Assembly (NCBI RefSeq): GCF_000149955.1
Contig: NC_030986.1
Coordinates: forward strand, 1,672,345 to 1,736,344
Length of the DNA: 64,000 nt
Direction of reading: 5' to 3'
Origin: Fusarium oxysporum f. sp. lycopersici 4287
Lineage: Eukaryota; Ascomycota; Sordariomycetes; Hypocreales; Nectriaceae
The notes below the pieces were generated by a model, which saw only the letters and a list, made by a program, of their open reading frames with translations, was not told the origin of the DNA and did not search any database. Positions 22,341-36,138 of the stretch are shown piece by piece. A program made the position numbers and the translations under genes. Numbering within the stretch: position 1 is the stretch's first letter; each line of letters starts with the position of its first letter.

Positions 22341-24111
22341 ATGTCGAACCCTGTGGTTGACAGTGATGTTCCCCTCATTAACGGTAAGCCAATTCATTCA
22401 TGTGCCGTTGATTTGTGCCACCTTTGGGCCCTTCATACGCGCGTTGCGTCGTAAAGCAGGCAAATGGTGATGTAATAGCTTGATTGCCGATACATTGTGT
22501 TGATGGGTTTAACCTCGTTGATTCACGACTTTCCCAGAGACTTACTAACATAATTCAAAGGGGCCCATCCTTCTAATGCAATTGAAAAAGTGACAACAAT
22601 TCCTAATCCGGAAAACGAGCATCCGGTCGAGCCGCCGTCCCAATCGCAGAATGGAGAGGCTGTTGAAGCTGTATGTATTAAGCCCTCCGTCTTCAAATCA
22701 TCAAAGAACCTGTATTAATCTCTGTGAACAGAGAGATCCGGAGCGCCCACAGCTGCCTGACCGTGATTTCGAGTCGAGCATCTCTACCAGCAATGCCGAC
22801 TTTGACGATCTGATGCTTTCTACAAATGGTACGCCTGATGGCAAGTTGAATGGAGGAGCCCCGAGCGGGACTCCCAATGGTACTGGAAAGAGCTATGCAG
22901 CAGCAGCTACTGAGGCGGACGAGAGAGATGGCAAAGAAGAAGATTCAAACAACGGTGAAAAGAGTTACGCCGACGTTGTCGCTGACAGAGACGCGGATAA
23001 CACCAGCAGACATGATCAATGGTCCTATCCCAAGCTCCCCATTACCGCTCAACCTAAAAATATCAAGACGGGGAGCTGGCGTGCCGGAGGCATTCGTTTC
23101 GCGCCATTGCGAGTGCCCATGAGGCGACGGCTACAGACTGCAGCAGTCTTGTTTCATTGCATGTCTATTGCCACATTTGTCTCAGCCTTTTGGTTGATCT
23201 GCGCCAATCCGCTCGCTTGGCCTATCATTATAATTTACCTGATCCATCTTGCCCTTTCAACTGCAGGAACTAACGGTAACCTGACCTACCGCTCAGAATG
23301 GGTACGAAGCCTCAAGCTCTGGAAGCTCTTCACTGGATACTTCCCCATGAAGCTGCACAAGACGCACGAACTACCGACCGATAGAAAATACATACTTGGT
23401 TACCATCCACATGGCATCATTTCCCATGGAGGCTTCGCCCCCTTTGGCACTAATGCTCTTGGGTTTCGCGAACTGTTCCCTGGAATCACCAACACACTCC
23501 TCACTCTCGATTCCAACTTCCGTCTCCCCTTCTACCGCGATTATATCATGCTTCACGGTCTCCAGTCAGTCTCTAAGGAGTCGATATGGAATCTTCTCTC
23601 AAAGGGTGGTCCTAGCAATGATGGCCGAGGCCGCGCTGTTACTATTGTTGTCGGCGGTGCCCGCGAATCGCTCGAGGCCCAACCAGGAAGCCTTCGCTTG
23701 ATCCTCAGGAGCCGAAAAGGGTTTGTCAAGATGGCACTTCGTACCGGAGCCGATCTAGTTCCTGTTATCGGATTTGGCGAAAACGATCTCTACGACCAGC
23801 TGAGCCCTAAGACACACCCCCTTGTACACCGAATCCAGATGATATTTCTCAAGGTTTTCAAGTTTACCGTGCCAGCTCTCCACGGCCGTGGTGTGCTCAA
23901 TTACGATGTTGGTCTCATGCCTTACCGTCGACCCGTTAACATTGTTATCGGACGGCCGATCCGAGTTGACAAGGCCCATGGACCTCAACCAGGTCAGCAG
24001 GACATCGATGAGCTGCATGAACGTTATGTTCAGGAAATTGAGAAGTTGTGGGATGCATACAAGGATCATTTTGCTGCCGATCGCAAGGCCGAGATGGAAA
24101 TCTTTGCCTAA
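22341..24111 (+). CDS. DGA1: Diacylglycerol O-acyltransferase, DGAT2 type
   Basis: Three exons (22341-22383, 22561-22670, 22732-24111) give 510 residues. The enzyme makes triacylglycerol from diacylglycerol and acyl-CoA at the ER and lipid droplet. The sequence shows a hydrophilic, low-complexity N-terminus (about 1-185), a hydrophobic hairpin near 190-226 (VSAFWLICANPLAWPIIIIYL), the hallmark YHPHG at 275-279 within YHPHGIISHGGFAPFGTNA, and the downstream block VGGARESLEAQPGSLRLILR and ALRTGADLVPVIGFGEND. Introns have GTAAGC/AAAG and GTATGT/ACAG borders with ACTAAC and TTAAT branch sites, and phases match. ATG 22341 starts MSNPVVDSD. The protein is longer than yeast Dga1 (418) because of the N-terminal extension. 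Family call secure. Confidence 0.93.
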
Positions 24112-24562
24112 ATTTTCTCTTATGTGTTGTAAAATGCTTGGGATGCTTATATATTGGTTGTCAGATTGACAACGACAGGAGTTGTTCACATGGTACAGGC
24201 AGAATGGCGTGGGGTTTCGTATTTTAATTGTGTCTAGGATGGCCCGCATGTCTTCTTTTCTTAGGTAGTTTCGAAGCTTGTATCCAGCAAATTTACTCCC
24301 ATTCACTAATTGCATGCATGTACCGCGTATCATTGTTTCTTTCCATGGGAGGCTCGATTGACCCTGTTCTGAATGTCTACTAGGCACGTGACTGCGCGCT
24401 TCGAAGTGAAGGACGGAGCGCGTGGATCGCGTCACACAGTGTAGCTCTCAGCAATGACCTCCACTCGGATTCATCCACCAAACCAGCTAATCAAAGCCCC
24501 CAAGACCCTTCCGGCACAACTGACAAGTCAATTCTTCTGTCTGGGATTTATTTTCATCGGCG
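24112..24562. other. Intergenic: DGAT2 3' UTR and APN1 promoter
   Basis: A 451-base tandem-gene spacer. No additional gene recognised. Confidence 0.6.
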
Positions 24563-26039
24563 ATGGCTCGTACGTCTCTGCGCAAAAAGCAGGCAGTTAG
24601 CTACAACGAGGACCCTGACGACGACGAGATGCCTCAGGTGACTAAGGCTGTAGCGGCTGCGACCAAGGTCATTGAGAAGACTAAGGGTGAAGTTTCAAAG
24701 ACCGTAACTGCAAAGGCTGCATTTGTAAAGACAGTAACAAAGCGAAAAGCCTCGCCCGAACCTGAGATAGCCTCGCGAGCTCCAACGGCAAAGACGACCA
24801 AGAAGCGCAAAACAAAGGCAAAGGACGAAGATGCGAAACCCTTGGCAGATAGAACGGACGTATCATCACTTAAACCTACTATGAACATTGGCGCTCACGT
24901 CAGTGCCGCAGGAGGTTAGCCTTATACTTTATTCCCTTGGTTGTATCTTGGCTAAACGTTTCCCTATAGGAGTACAGAATTCCGTCACAAACGCGGTCCA
25001 CATTGGCGCAAACGCTTTTGCACTTTTCCTCAAGTCACAAAGAAAATGGACGAACCCGCCTCTTGACCATGAAGCCAAGAATCAATTCATCTCAATGTGC
25101 AAAGAACACAGTTATAGCGCAGGCGAACATGCCCTTCCCCACGGCTCATATCTCGTCAATCTAGCGCAGGCTGATGAGGACAAGGCGAACCAAGCATATA
25201 AATCCTTTCTCGATGACCTAGAACGTTGCGAGCAGCTGGGAATTCGTTTGTACAACTTCCATCCTGGATCAACCGGCGGAGATGCTAGGCCAGCAGCCAT
25301 TGCACGTATTGCCGCGCAGCTTAACAAGTCACACAAGGCTACCAAGACGGTGATTACAGTCCTGGAAAACATGGCAGGCAGTGGAAATGTCATTGGATCA
25401 ACCTGGGAGGATTTGAGGGACATCATTGCCCTGGTTGAGGATAAATCTAGAGTTGGTGTTTGCATTGACACCTGCCATGCCTTTGCAGCTGGCTATGACC
25501 TAAGAACACCAGAGGCATTCAAGAAGACTGTCAACTCTTTCAACGACATCGTTGGTCACAAATATCTCAAGGCCTTCCACTGCAAGTTTTCGATCTAAAT
25601 CCTTCCTTTCTGCAGCGGCTGACATCTTTTAGTGAACGACAGCAAGGCCCCCTTCAATTCCAATAGAGATCTCCACGCCAACATTGGCACGGGCTTTCTC
25701 GGCCTCCGCGCCTTTCACTGCATCATGAACCATGCCCCTTTCGCGGGTATGCCCATGGTACTCGAGACGCCCATTGATCGGCCGGGTGCTGACGGCAAAT
25801 CTGTCGAGGACAAGAAGGTCTGGGCTACCGAGATCAAGCTCTTGGAGCGACTTGTGGGCATGGATGCGGAGACTAAGGAGTTCAAGGACCTTGAAATAGA
25901 GTTGCAGGCCCAGGGAGAGTCAGAAAGGAAAAAGATACAGGATCAGGTTGATCGTAAAATGGCCAAGGATGCCAAGAAGGGGACTAAGAAGGGCGGAAAA
26001 CGGAAGAAGAAGGATGATTCTGATGACGAGAGCGAGTAG
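24563..26039 (+). CDS. APN1: AP endonuclease, endonuclease IV family (Apn1)
   Basis: Three exons (24563-24914, 24970-25581, 25633-26039) give 456 residues. It cleaves abasic sites in base-excision repair. The TIM-barrel core begins at IGAHVSAAGGVQNSV and includes GEHALPHGSYLVNLA, YNFHPGST, TVLENMAG, VGVCIDTCHAFAAGYD, FHLNDSKAPFNSNRDLHANIG and PMVLETPID, which carry the His, Asp and Glu ligands of the three-zinc site. Lys-rich ends (KTTKKRKTKAKDED at about 75 and KKGGKRKKKDD at the end) are likely nuclear or mitochondrial targeting tails. Intron 1 is GTTAGC/ATAG. Intron 2 (25582-25632) needs a GC donor (CACT|GCAAGT ... TTTTAG|TGAAC); this alone restores the conserved HLND motif. Family call secure. 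Confidence 0.93.
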
Positions 26040-26520
26040 ATGTGCTCAATTGGTTACTGTAGTATGTGTAGCGAGTTTGGCCGATGGAAAGGATTAGGAG
26101 CGGACAGTTGGGTGCAATGTAATATTATACGATCGTCTATTTAATACTTCACAGGGCTATCGCAGTTAATGCCCGTTATCTAGCCTGAAGCTTGATATGA
26201 ACAGGTATCCTGGTTAGCTATAGCGGTCACTCACTGCTTACGAAAAGATTCATCAAGTGACGACTGACGAGCAAGTTCTCATGAACACAGATGTAAACCG
26301 ATCAGTATTTCCCATCATGATCATAATCATCATTGCTAATCAACACAAGGCTCATCTAGATCTATGATACTCTCCCAAGGGGTATAACTGCTCATGACCA
26401 TTTATCTTGCAAAGAGCAAGGACCAACACATGCAGACAAAGCTCAGTCAACCAACGCCCCCTCTCTACCGATATCCAACGCCAGGCCTCGAAGAACGACA
26501 ACACCACCCATTATTCACTT
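26040..26520. other. Convergent intergenic region APN1/BUB1
   Basis: It is the 3' UTR space of two converging genes. No gene or clear element seen. Confidence 0.6.
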
Positions 26521-29500
26521 CTACTTGCGATTCTTGCCAAAGGTAGCTTCAAGCCTGCCTATGACACTTTTGAGTCCAACACCTCTCTCACAGTTGGCCC
26601 CCAACCAGGTTTCCATCCTCTCCCTGACGTTCTTCATCGACTTAAGCACAGGCATCTTGCCACCATCCTCACCTCCAGCTGCTGCTGCGGCTCCAGGGTT
26701 CAGTAGAAGCTCGAAACAGTCAGACCAGAGGTCAGTCTGCCAGTATCGTTTGAGGCTCTCCCGGATCTTGTAGCGTCGACCAGACTTGCCGAGTCCACCC
26801 TGGTCACACCGTACAGTCTCGATGTACTTGCCAAAGAGGAGCGTGTGAATTGTACCAGCGAGGCCGTGGTAGTCAATCTGCCACGTCCACGGGCGGCCCT
26901 CTCGCATCTCGGCGCAGTCCTGAGCGCTGGTTTTCCAGTCGGCAATGAACTCAACTTCGGGGACAAAAGCGCGCATGTCAATACCGCGGCCAAAATCAAT
27001 AAGCACAACTCCACGCGACGACCATCCACCGCTCCCATCAGCCTTCCACTGGGCTGTCAAGGACTCGTCATCGGACAGTGCGTCCAAACGTAGCAGGCAA
27101 TTGTCGGCTTTGAGATCTCCGTGCAGAATACTTTTGGAGTGAAGAGCCTCAACGGTTCTTAGAAGCTCGATAGTAAAAAACATTGCCAGCTGCTCGTCCA
27201 TGACTGCAGAAGGTTCAGCTCGGAAGAAGTTGACAACATCTAAAAGGGTGCCATGGGGATGGTAAGGCAAGAAGAGAAACGCTTCATCTTGAAAGAGGTG
27301 CATCTCATGCGCATAAGACAAGGAGGCAGAAGTACGATGCTGAGGACCCAAGCGAGTGTGAGCCAGACGCATCATGTGAAACTCCCATGGTGTAGGTGGG
27401 TTCTCCATCTTTAAAGCCTCGATTTCACTGCGATGACTGACTGCGAAAGCACCCTTGCCCATGGTAGGTATTGCGTTCTCATCGTTCTCATCAGCTTCTG
27501 GAGCCGAGTTCTCAACAAGATAAACAGGTGCGAATGCCCCAGCACCAAGTTCTTTCTTGATTGTGTAGGTTGAAGGAGTGCCAGGGAGCTCAATTACTAC
27601 AGGAGCAGCAACAGGTCCCGTTTTATTATCGCCTGACTTGTTTGCCTTGGCCAGGGCCTTGGCAAACTTGCGGATCTCAGCCCCTCGTTCGTATTTCTCA
27701 TGTCGATGGTCATAGAACCCAGAATATGAGCTCAATGGGGGCAGCATCCTAGAGATGATCTCAGAACGAACTGACTCATCCACAGGGTTACACTGAGCGT
27801 CCTTGATAATGGGGCCTTTCGGAGCAAGAGGCTTAGGAGGGATTGCTTTGCCCAAAGGCCCAATGGATTTGGGAGCAAGGGGTGCGGACATCTTGGGGGG
27901 TGGAATAGGATCGTTGGCCATCTCTCGAAGAGGGCTGCTTAGAGGTTCTGAATCTGAACTCCCCTCGTCCTCTTCATCAATAGTTGGAGAATTATCCTTC
28001 TTAGAAGGTGTCTTGTATCCACGGCGCTCCATAGTCACGTCCAGAGACACTTCAGTCCTCTCGGTGATGGGAGTCATGAAGGGCAGTCGGTTGTTGGCCA
28101 CCTCGGCCGGATCCCTAAATGGCCGAGTTGGGGGCTCGTAGTCTTCAGGTGGGATAGGAACGAATGTTGTACGAGCTGTAGGAGGGAAATCTTCAGACAC
28201 AGGAGTTTCGAGCTCCTCGGCATCGTCGTTTTGTTCTTCTCCAGTTCCCATTTGTTGACCAGTGCTGTCGAAAGCTTCAGATGATTCCTGATCAGGTCCT
28301 GGGGCGCCTGTATCGATCGAATCAGATACTTGCGTCTCATTTCGTTCGGTGCCTTCGTCACCATCATCCTCTCCATCAATATGAGGAATGTGTCTTCGAG
28401 TCGAAAAGTCGGACCATTCACTAACACTCTTAACATCAGATGTCTCGTCGTTCTCGTCGTCACCGGCTTCACTGGGCTCTATATGCCTTGTTGTACCTGT
28501 GCTTTCTGCATCAGTAGTATAGTTATCATCACTCTCATAATCGTCATCGTCTGCGCTCTCTTCATCCTCTTCCTCCTGTCCAGCAGGTTTCAGGGGTGCG
28601 TTGAAAATATCATAAATATCATCAGTGGCAGCCTTAGTATGAAGTGTCATGGTAGGCTCAGAGGTGTTTTTCTTCTTGAGCTTTGGTCTGGATGGCGAGT
28701 CAAGCTTTGCTTTGACTATTAAACGGTCAGATGATCGTATGATACCGGGAACATGGTGACTCACTGATCTGGGTCTCGTTGACCTCAATCATTTTCTTCT
28801 TCTTACCACCTCGTGGCCCCCGATGTTGCTCGACAGCCTTGCCATTCTCGTCATACTGCACAGTGTCCTTGTGAACTGCCAACGTGGTGGAAGAATCCTG
28901 ATGAATAACCAACTTCTCAACTGTGTCTTTGTGAATGGCCAACTTGCCCACAGGGTCTTGATGAATAGGGAGTCTGTCGACTGGATCTTGATGGATCATT
29001 AGCCTCTCTCCTGCTCCCTTGCTGATTTCCTCGATCTCGAGGGGCATGACAGGCTCAGGAACGAGGTTCTCGTCAAATGTTTCATCTTCCCAACAGTGGT
29101 CGAGCCAGCCTCGGTCAGCAGCCATAATCTCCTCGAAACTAAGCTCCGTGCCAATCTCTTCAGGAGTTGGGTAGATAGCAGCAAGGTCAACAAAAACACG
29201 CTCTTTTTTCCCAGTTTGCGGGTGAACGGAAATTTGATGCTTCGATGGAACAACCACGATATTCTGTATTTGCGAAAGAGACTATTGAACCATAAAAAAA
29301 AATCATAACCATACATTAGTCCTATGACCATCAACATGTGGGCAAGCCGGGAGGAAGAATATCAACTTACCGGATCCCTAAACACTGACATCTTAGGAGC
29401 CGTACTCTTCTTGCCACCAGCTGGCAGTGTCTCACCCGCCCAGGGTTTGGCTTCCACAGCATTCTCTTTCCTTCGGTCTGCCAATGAGCCGATACTGTCC

Positions 29501-30348
29501 CACCCTTTTGAGCCCGCACTCATTGATGACATGGCAGAAGGTTGGGCGTCATCGTCAGAGAAGATTGCCAGCTTGGACTTGGAGGGTTTGCCAGCTCCAC
29601 CACTTGAAGGTCTTGGCGCCTGAGGATCTGCTGCTCGCGCAGCAGCAAAAGGATCTACTTTAGCAGCAAGAGCCGGCCGCATGGTGGGTAATGCTGGTGA
29701 TGAGGGTTCGTTCATGACATCTGGCTGCTGGGCGACACGCTGCTCAAACTCCTTGAACTTGCGAATAAGTCGCTGAACAGGTCGAGCCTCGCGGTCAATA
29801 CCCAGCTTGTACACTTCTTCGGCTTGTGCCCATCTATTCGCTCCCTCAAGCCAAGCAGCGTATTCCTCATAAAATAATGCGAGCGACTCTCCTATTCCAT
29901 GTCGCGACAAGAACATATATGTCTCGCGGGGGGTGTCGGAGAAGAAGTGGATATAGTGAACCCAAAGTTTGAGATATCGAGGGTCGTTTTTGTATTGCCC
30001 TGAACCAATGAAGGTTTTGGTTGCACGCTCGAGAAGGGTATGCAGTTGTGATTGTGGTGTTGCTTGCGCTGAGGGATAGGCGTCTAGGGTCCATCGAACA
30101 TAACGTTCAAAAACGTCAAGAGGATCGTCTGACTCAGCGATGTTTTCAACCTCTTGTTCGAATTCGGCGCGAATGCAGTCGTTAACATTGCGCGTGTCCG
30201 AAGGGGTCGGGGTAGACAGTTTATGAAGTGGTGATGGGGAGTAGAGCTCAGCTAGCTTCTTAGCTGAACGACCACCGGGTAAAGACTGGATATTTTCTTT
30301 TTGTCCTTCGATCAAGTCGAAGTCAATCAAATCTCCTGAAGCTGACAT
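26521..30348 (-). CDS. BUB1: Spindle-checkpoint kinase, MadBub-type BUB1
   Basis: Three exons (30348-29371, 29263-28765, 28715-26521) give 1223 residues. Kinetochore kinase of the spindle assembly checkpoint. In order: KEN box at 17-19 (GQKENI); Mad3/Bub1 TPR-like region at about 50-205 (FERYVRWTLDAYPS, YLKLWVHYIHF, LFYEEYAAWLE); second KEN at 294-296 (DRRKENA); GLEBS-like Bub3-binding motif at about 366-381 (ELSFEEIMAADRGWLD); five 10-residue repeats at 413-462; a long acidic middle; kinase domain with ELGAGAFAPVYLVE, HGDLKADN near residue 1023 and LIDFGRGIDM. Having both KEN boxes and a kinase shows an unsplit Mad3+Bub1 protein, so it may do both jobs. Introns are GTAAGT/ACAG (107 nt) and GTGAGT/ATAG (49 nt), with consistent phases. 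HGDLKADN has Ala where many Bub1 have Pro. Call secure. Confidence 0.94.
28856..29005 (-). repeat. Five 30-bp tandem repeats inside BUB1
   Basis: The units encode RLMIHQDPVD, RLPIHQDPVG, KLAIHKDTVE, KLVIHQDSST and TLAVHKDTVQ, in perfect 10-residue register with the core LxIH(Q/K)D. They lie directly after the GLEBS-like motif. Confidence 0.9.
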
Positions 30349-30926
30349 GGTGAGTTAGTATCTCCTCTAGAGAGGCGTTTGCTTCGTGTAAAACACTCTC
30401 AGGGGCAGTATGGGTGTGGTTGTTGTTAAAATGCTAAACATTTAAGTGGGATGGTCGCATGTTATTATTGTTGATAATGCACCAATAGGCTTGTTGCTGT
30501 AGAAACAGCCACATGTGGTCACTTTCACTCACAAGCCACATCGAAAAAGAAGGTCCCTCGTATCAGTTAACAGTGTCCATAAAACTTGATGAAACGGTGA
30601 ACCGTTAAGAGGCAATTTTTCCAAATTTATGTAGCTAATTACTAAACTTGGCTCATAGATTACGCCAGATATACAGGCCTAATTTGTCATCGAAATATTG
30701 AATCATTCTCTATTATGGGACATGCACACAGGTTTTTGCACAAGGGGAAATGAATTTGTTGAACTTCAATCAAAGGTTCATTAATTGATCAGTTTGCTTT
30801 TACTATTTTGCCTCTATTACTTTCAATTTGCCGTTCTGGTATATGGTCTCACACGCTCCCGGCCGAGGACCCAAAGGCATCATTATCATCACAAGGCTTT
30901 TGTTCCACGTATCAGTCTATTCCCAT
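30349..30926. other. Intergenic: BUB1 promoter and enolase 3' region
   Basis: AT-rich spacer between two minus-strand genes. No further gene recognised. Confidence 0.6.
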
Positions 30927-34788
<3,862 letters not shown>

Positions 34789-35676
34789 TTAGAAGCGCTC
34801 CTTCATTCGTGCCGCAACCGTTCGGAGGTTGCCGTATACCTTGCCAGGCGGCTTACCGAGAATCAGGCTCACAACCGACTCCCGGGCAAGGTGGATGTTC
34901 TTGAATCCACCCAGGATGTGAATCTTTGAATCAGCAAGCACGATTCGGGTTCTACTGGCGTTCTCGATAGCAAACTTGGTCTTTCCATCCTTTCCAGCAA
35001 TTCGTCCAATAGCACGGGCCTGGCTGTCGCCGTGCATTGTTCGCACATCCTTAATCTCGAAAGTTTGGATGTAGAGGTCGTCGAGTCGCAGCAGCGCGAT
35101 GGCATCGTCCACGTCAAACCCGAGAGTGAACGCCTTGACGAAATCTTCTCCTTTTTGCAGTGCCCCAGTATCAGTGGTATGCTTCGATGATCGCAGCTCG
35201 ACTGTCTTTCGCTTGATGTTCATTCGACATTGTAGCTTGAGGTGCTCGACCAGAGGAGGGTAGATAGAAGTCCATGACTGTTTTAAAGGTGTCATTCGGT
35301 GAGGAGGAATAGGGATCTTGCGAGTTTCCACACGGGTAACTGGGTCCTATCAACGTTATTAGGGTCATTGAAACTCTGCATGACGGTATAGGAGTCTCAC
35401 AATATCTCTGGCAGGCGCAAATCGAGGCCGTCCTTCCTCATCGATAGCCATTCCATTCTCATTGCTCTCCTCCACAGGCACAAGAACGTTCGCATCGGTA
35501 GGAAGAGCGTCAGGCGCATCTAAAAGGAACTCCTCGTCGTTGTCTGAATCATAGTCAGATTCTGTCTCCGCGATTCTCTTATTTCAGATTTTTCTTCTTT
35601 TCATACCTTCAACTGGGAGCGGAACGTCCACGGGCGGGGCATCCTCTGCGTTCTTCAAAGCGGTCGGCGCAGGCAT
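34789..35676 (-). CDS. PNO1: KH-domain ribosome-assembly factor Pno1 (Dim2)
   Basis: Three exons (35676-35607, 35561-35401, 35346-34789) give 262 residues. Pno1/Dim2 binds the 3' end of pre-18S rRNA in nucleolar and cytoplasmic pre-40S particles. Residues 1-60 are acidic and low complexity (SDYDSDNDEEF). The conserved core runs from GRPRFAPARDIDPVTRVETRKI through HRMTPLKQSWTSIYPPLVEHLK and FDVDDAIALLRLDDLYIQTFEI to the second KH motif AIGRIAGKDGKTKFAIEN and SKIHILGGFKNIHLARE; it ends MKERF. Intron 1 is only 45 nt (GTATGA/ACAG), intron 2 is GTGAGA/ATAG; both keep frame. ATG 35676 is the only start upstream of the acidic segment. It shares a divergent promoter with MDM31. Confidence 0.92.
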
Positions 35677-36138
35677 TCTGAAAAATGAATGAGTGGCTTT
35701 GCTTTGCGATGATCTCTTGCAATGGAGTTTCAAGGCTGTTCTCGAGGCAAGTATATGTTAATACTTTGGTCGCAGAAAATTCGTCCAAGTCAAATTCACA
35801 CACATCTAAGGGTATCAGAGGTTGGTTTGGTGGGGGCGTTGGTGACTTTCGAGCAAACTGATCAAAAATTTGTGTGGCTTATCGTAGCTTATCGATTGGT
35901 TTGCTGCCTTCAGCAGCTAGGCGCGTCATGGAGTGACTTTTCCAACCAGAACCATGGAAGTGCAGCTTTGGTTAGCATTTGCAGTGACGGAATCTGTCGT
36001 TCATTAACTCCGACCAACTCCTCCTCCGTAATCTTGCTTCTGTCCTAACTACAACAACAAAGTTCGTTTGGCTCTGACTTCGCCCTATTTACGTTCTCGG
36101 TGTCGTATTGTTTTTCAGTTAGGCACCATGATGCTGGA
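35677..36138. promoter_or_regulatory. 462-bp divergent promoter PNO1/MDM31
   Basis: Start codons of the two genes face away from each other across this interval. It contains two close CTTATC (GATA-type) copies at about 35878-35894. On the MDM31 side a four-codon upstream ORF (ATGATGCTGGAATGA, 36128-36142) overlaps the ATG 36139. Confidence 0.55.

Noticed and set aside
23755..24435. 226-codon minus-strand frame over the DGAT2 3' end
   Set aside because: Antisense to conserved DGAT2 blocks; no recognisable motifs.
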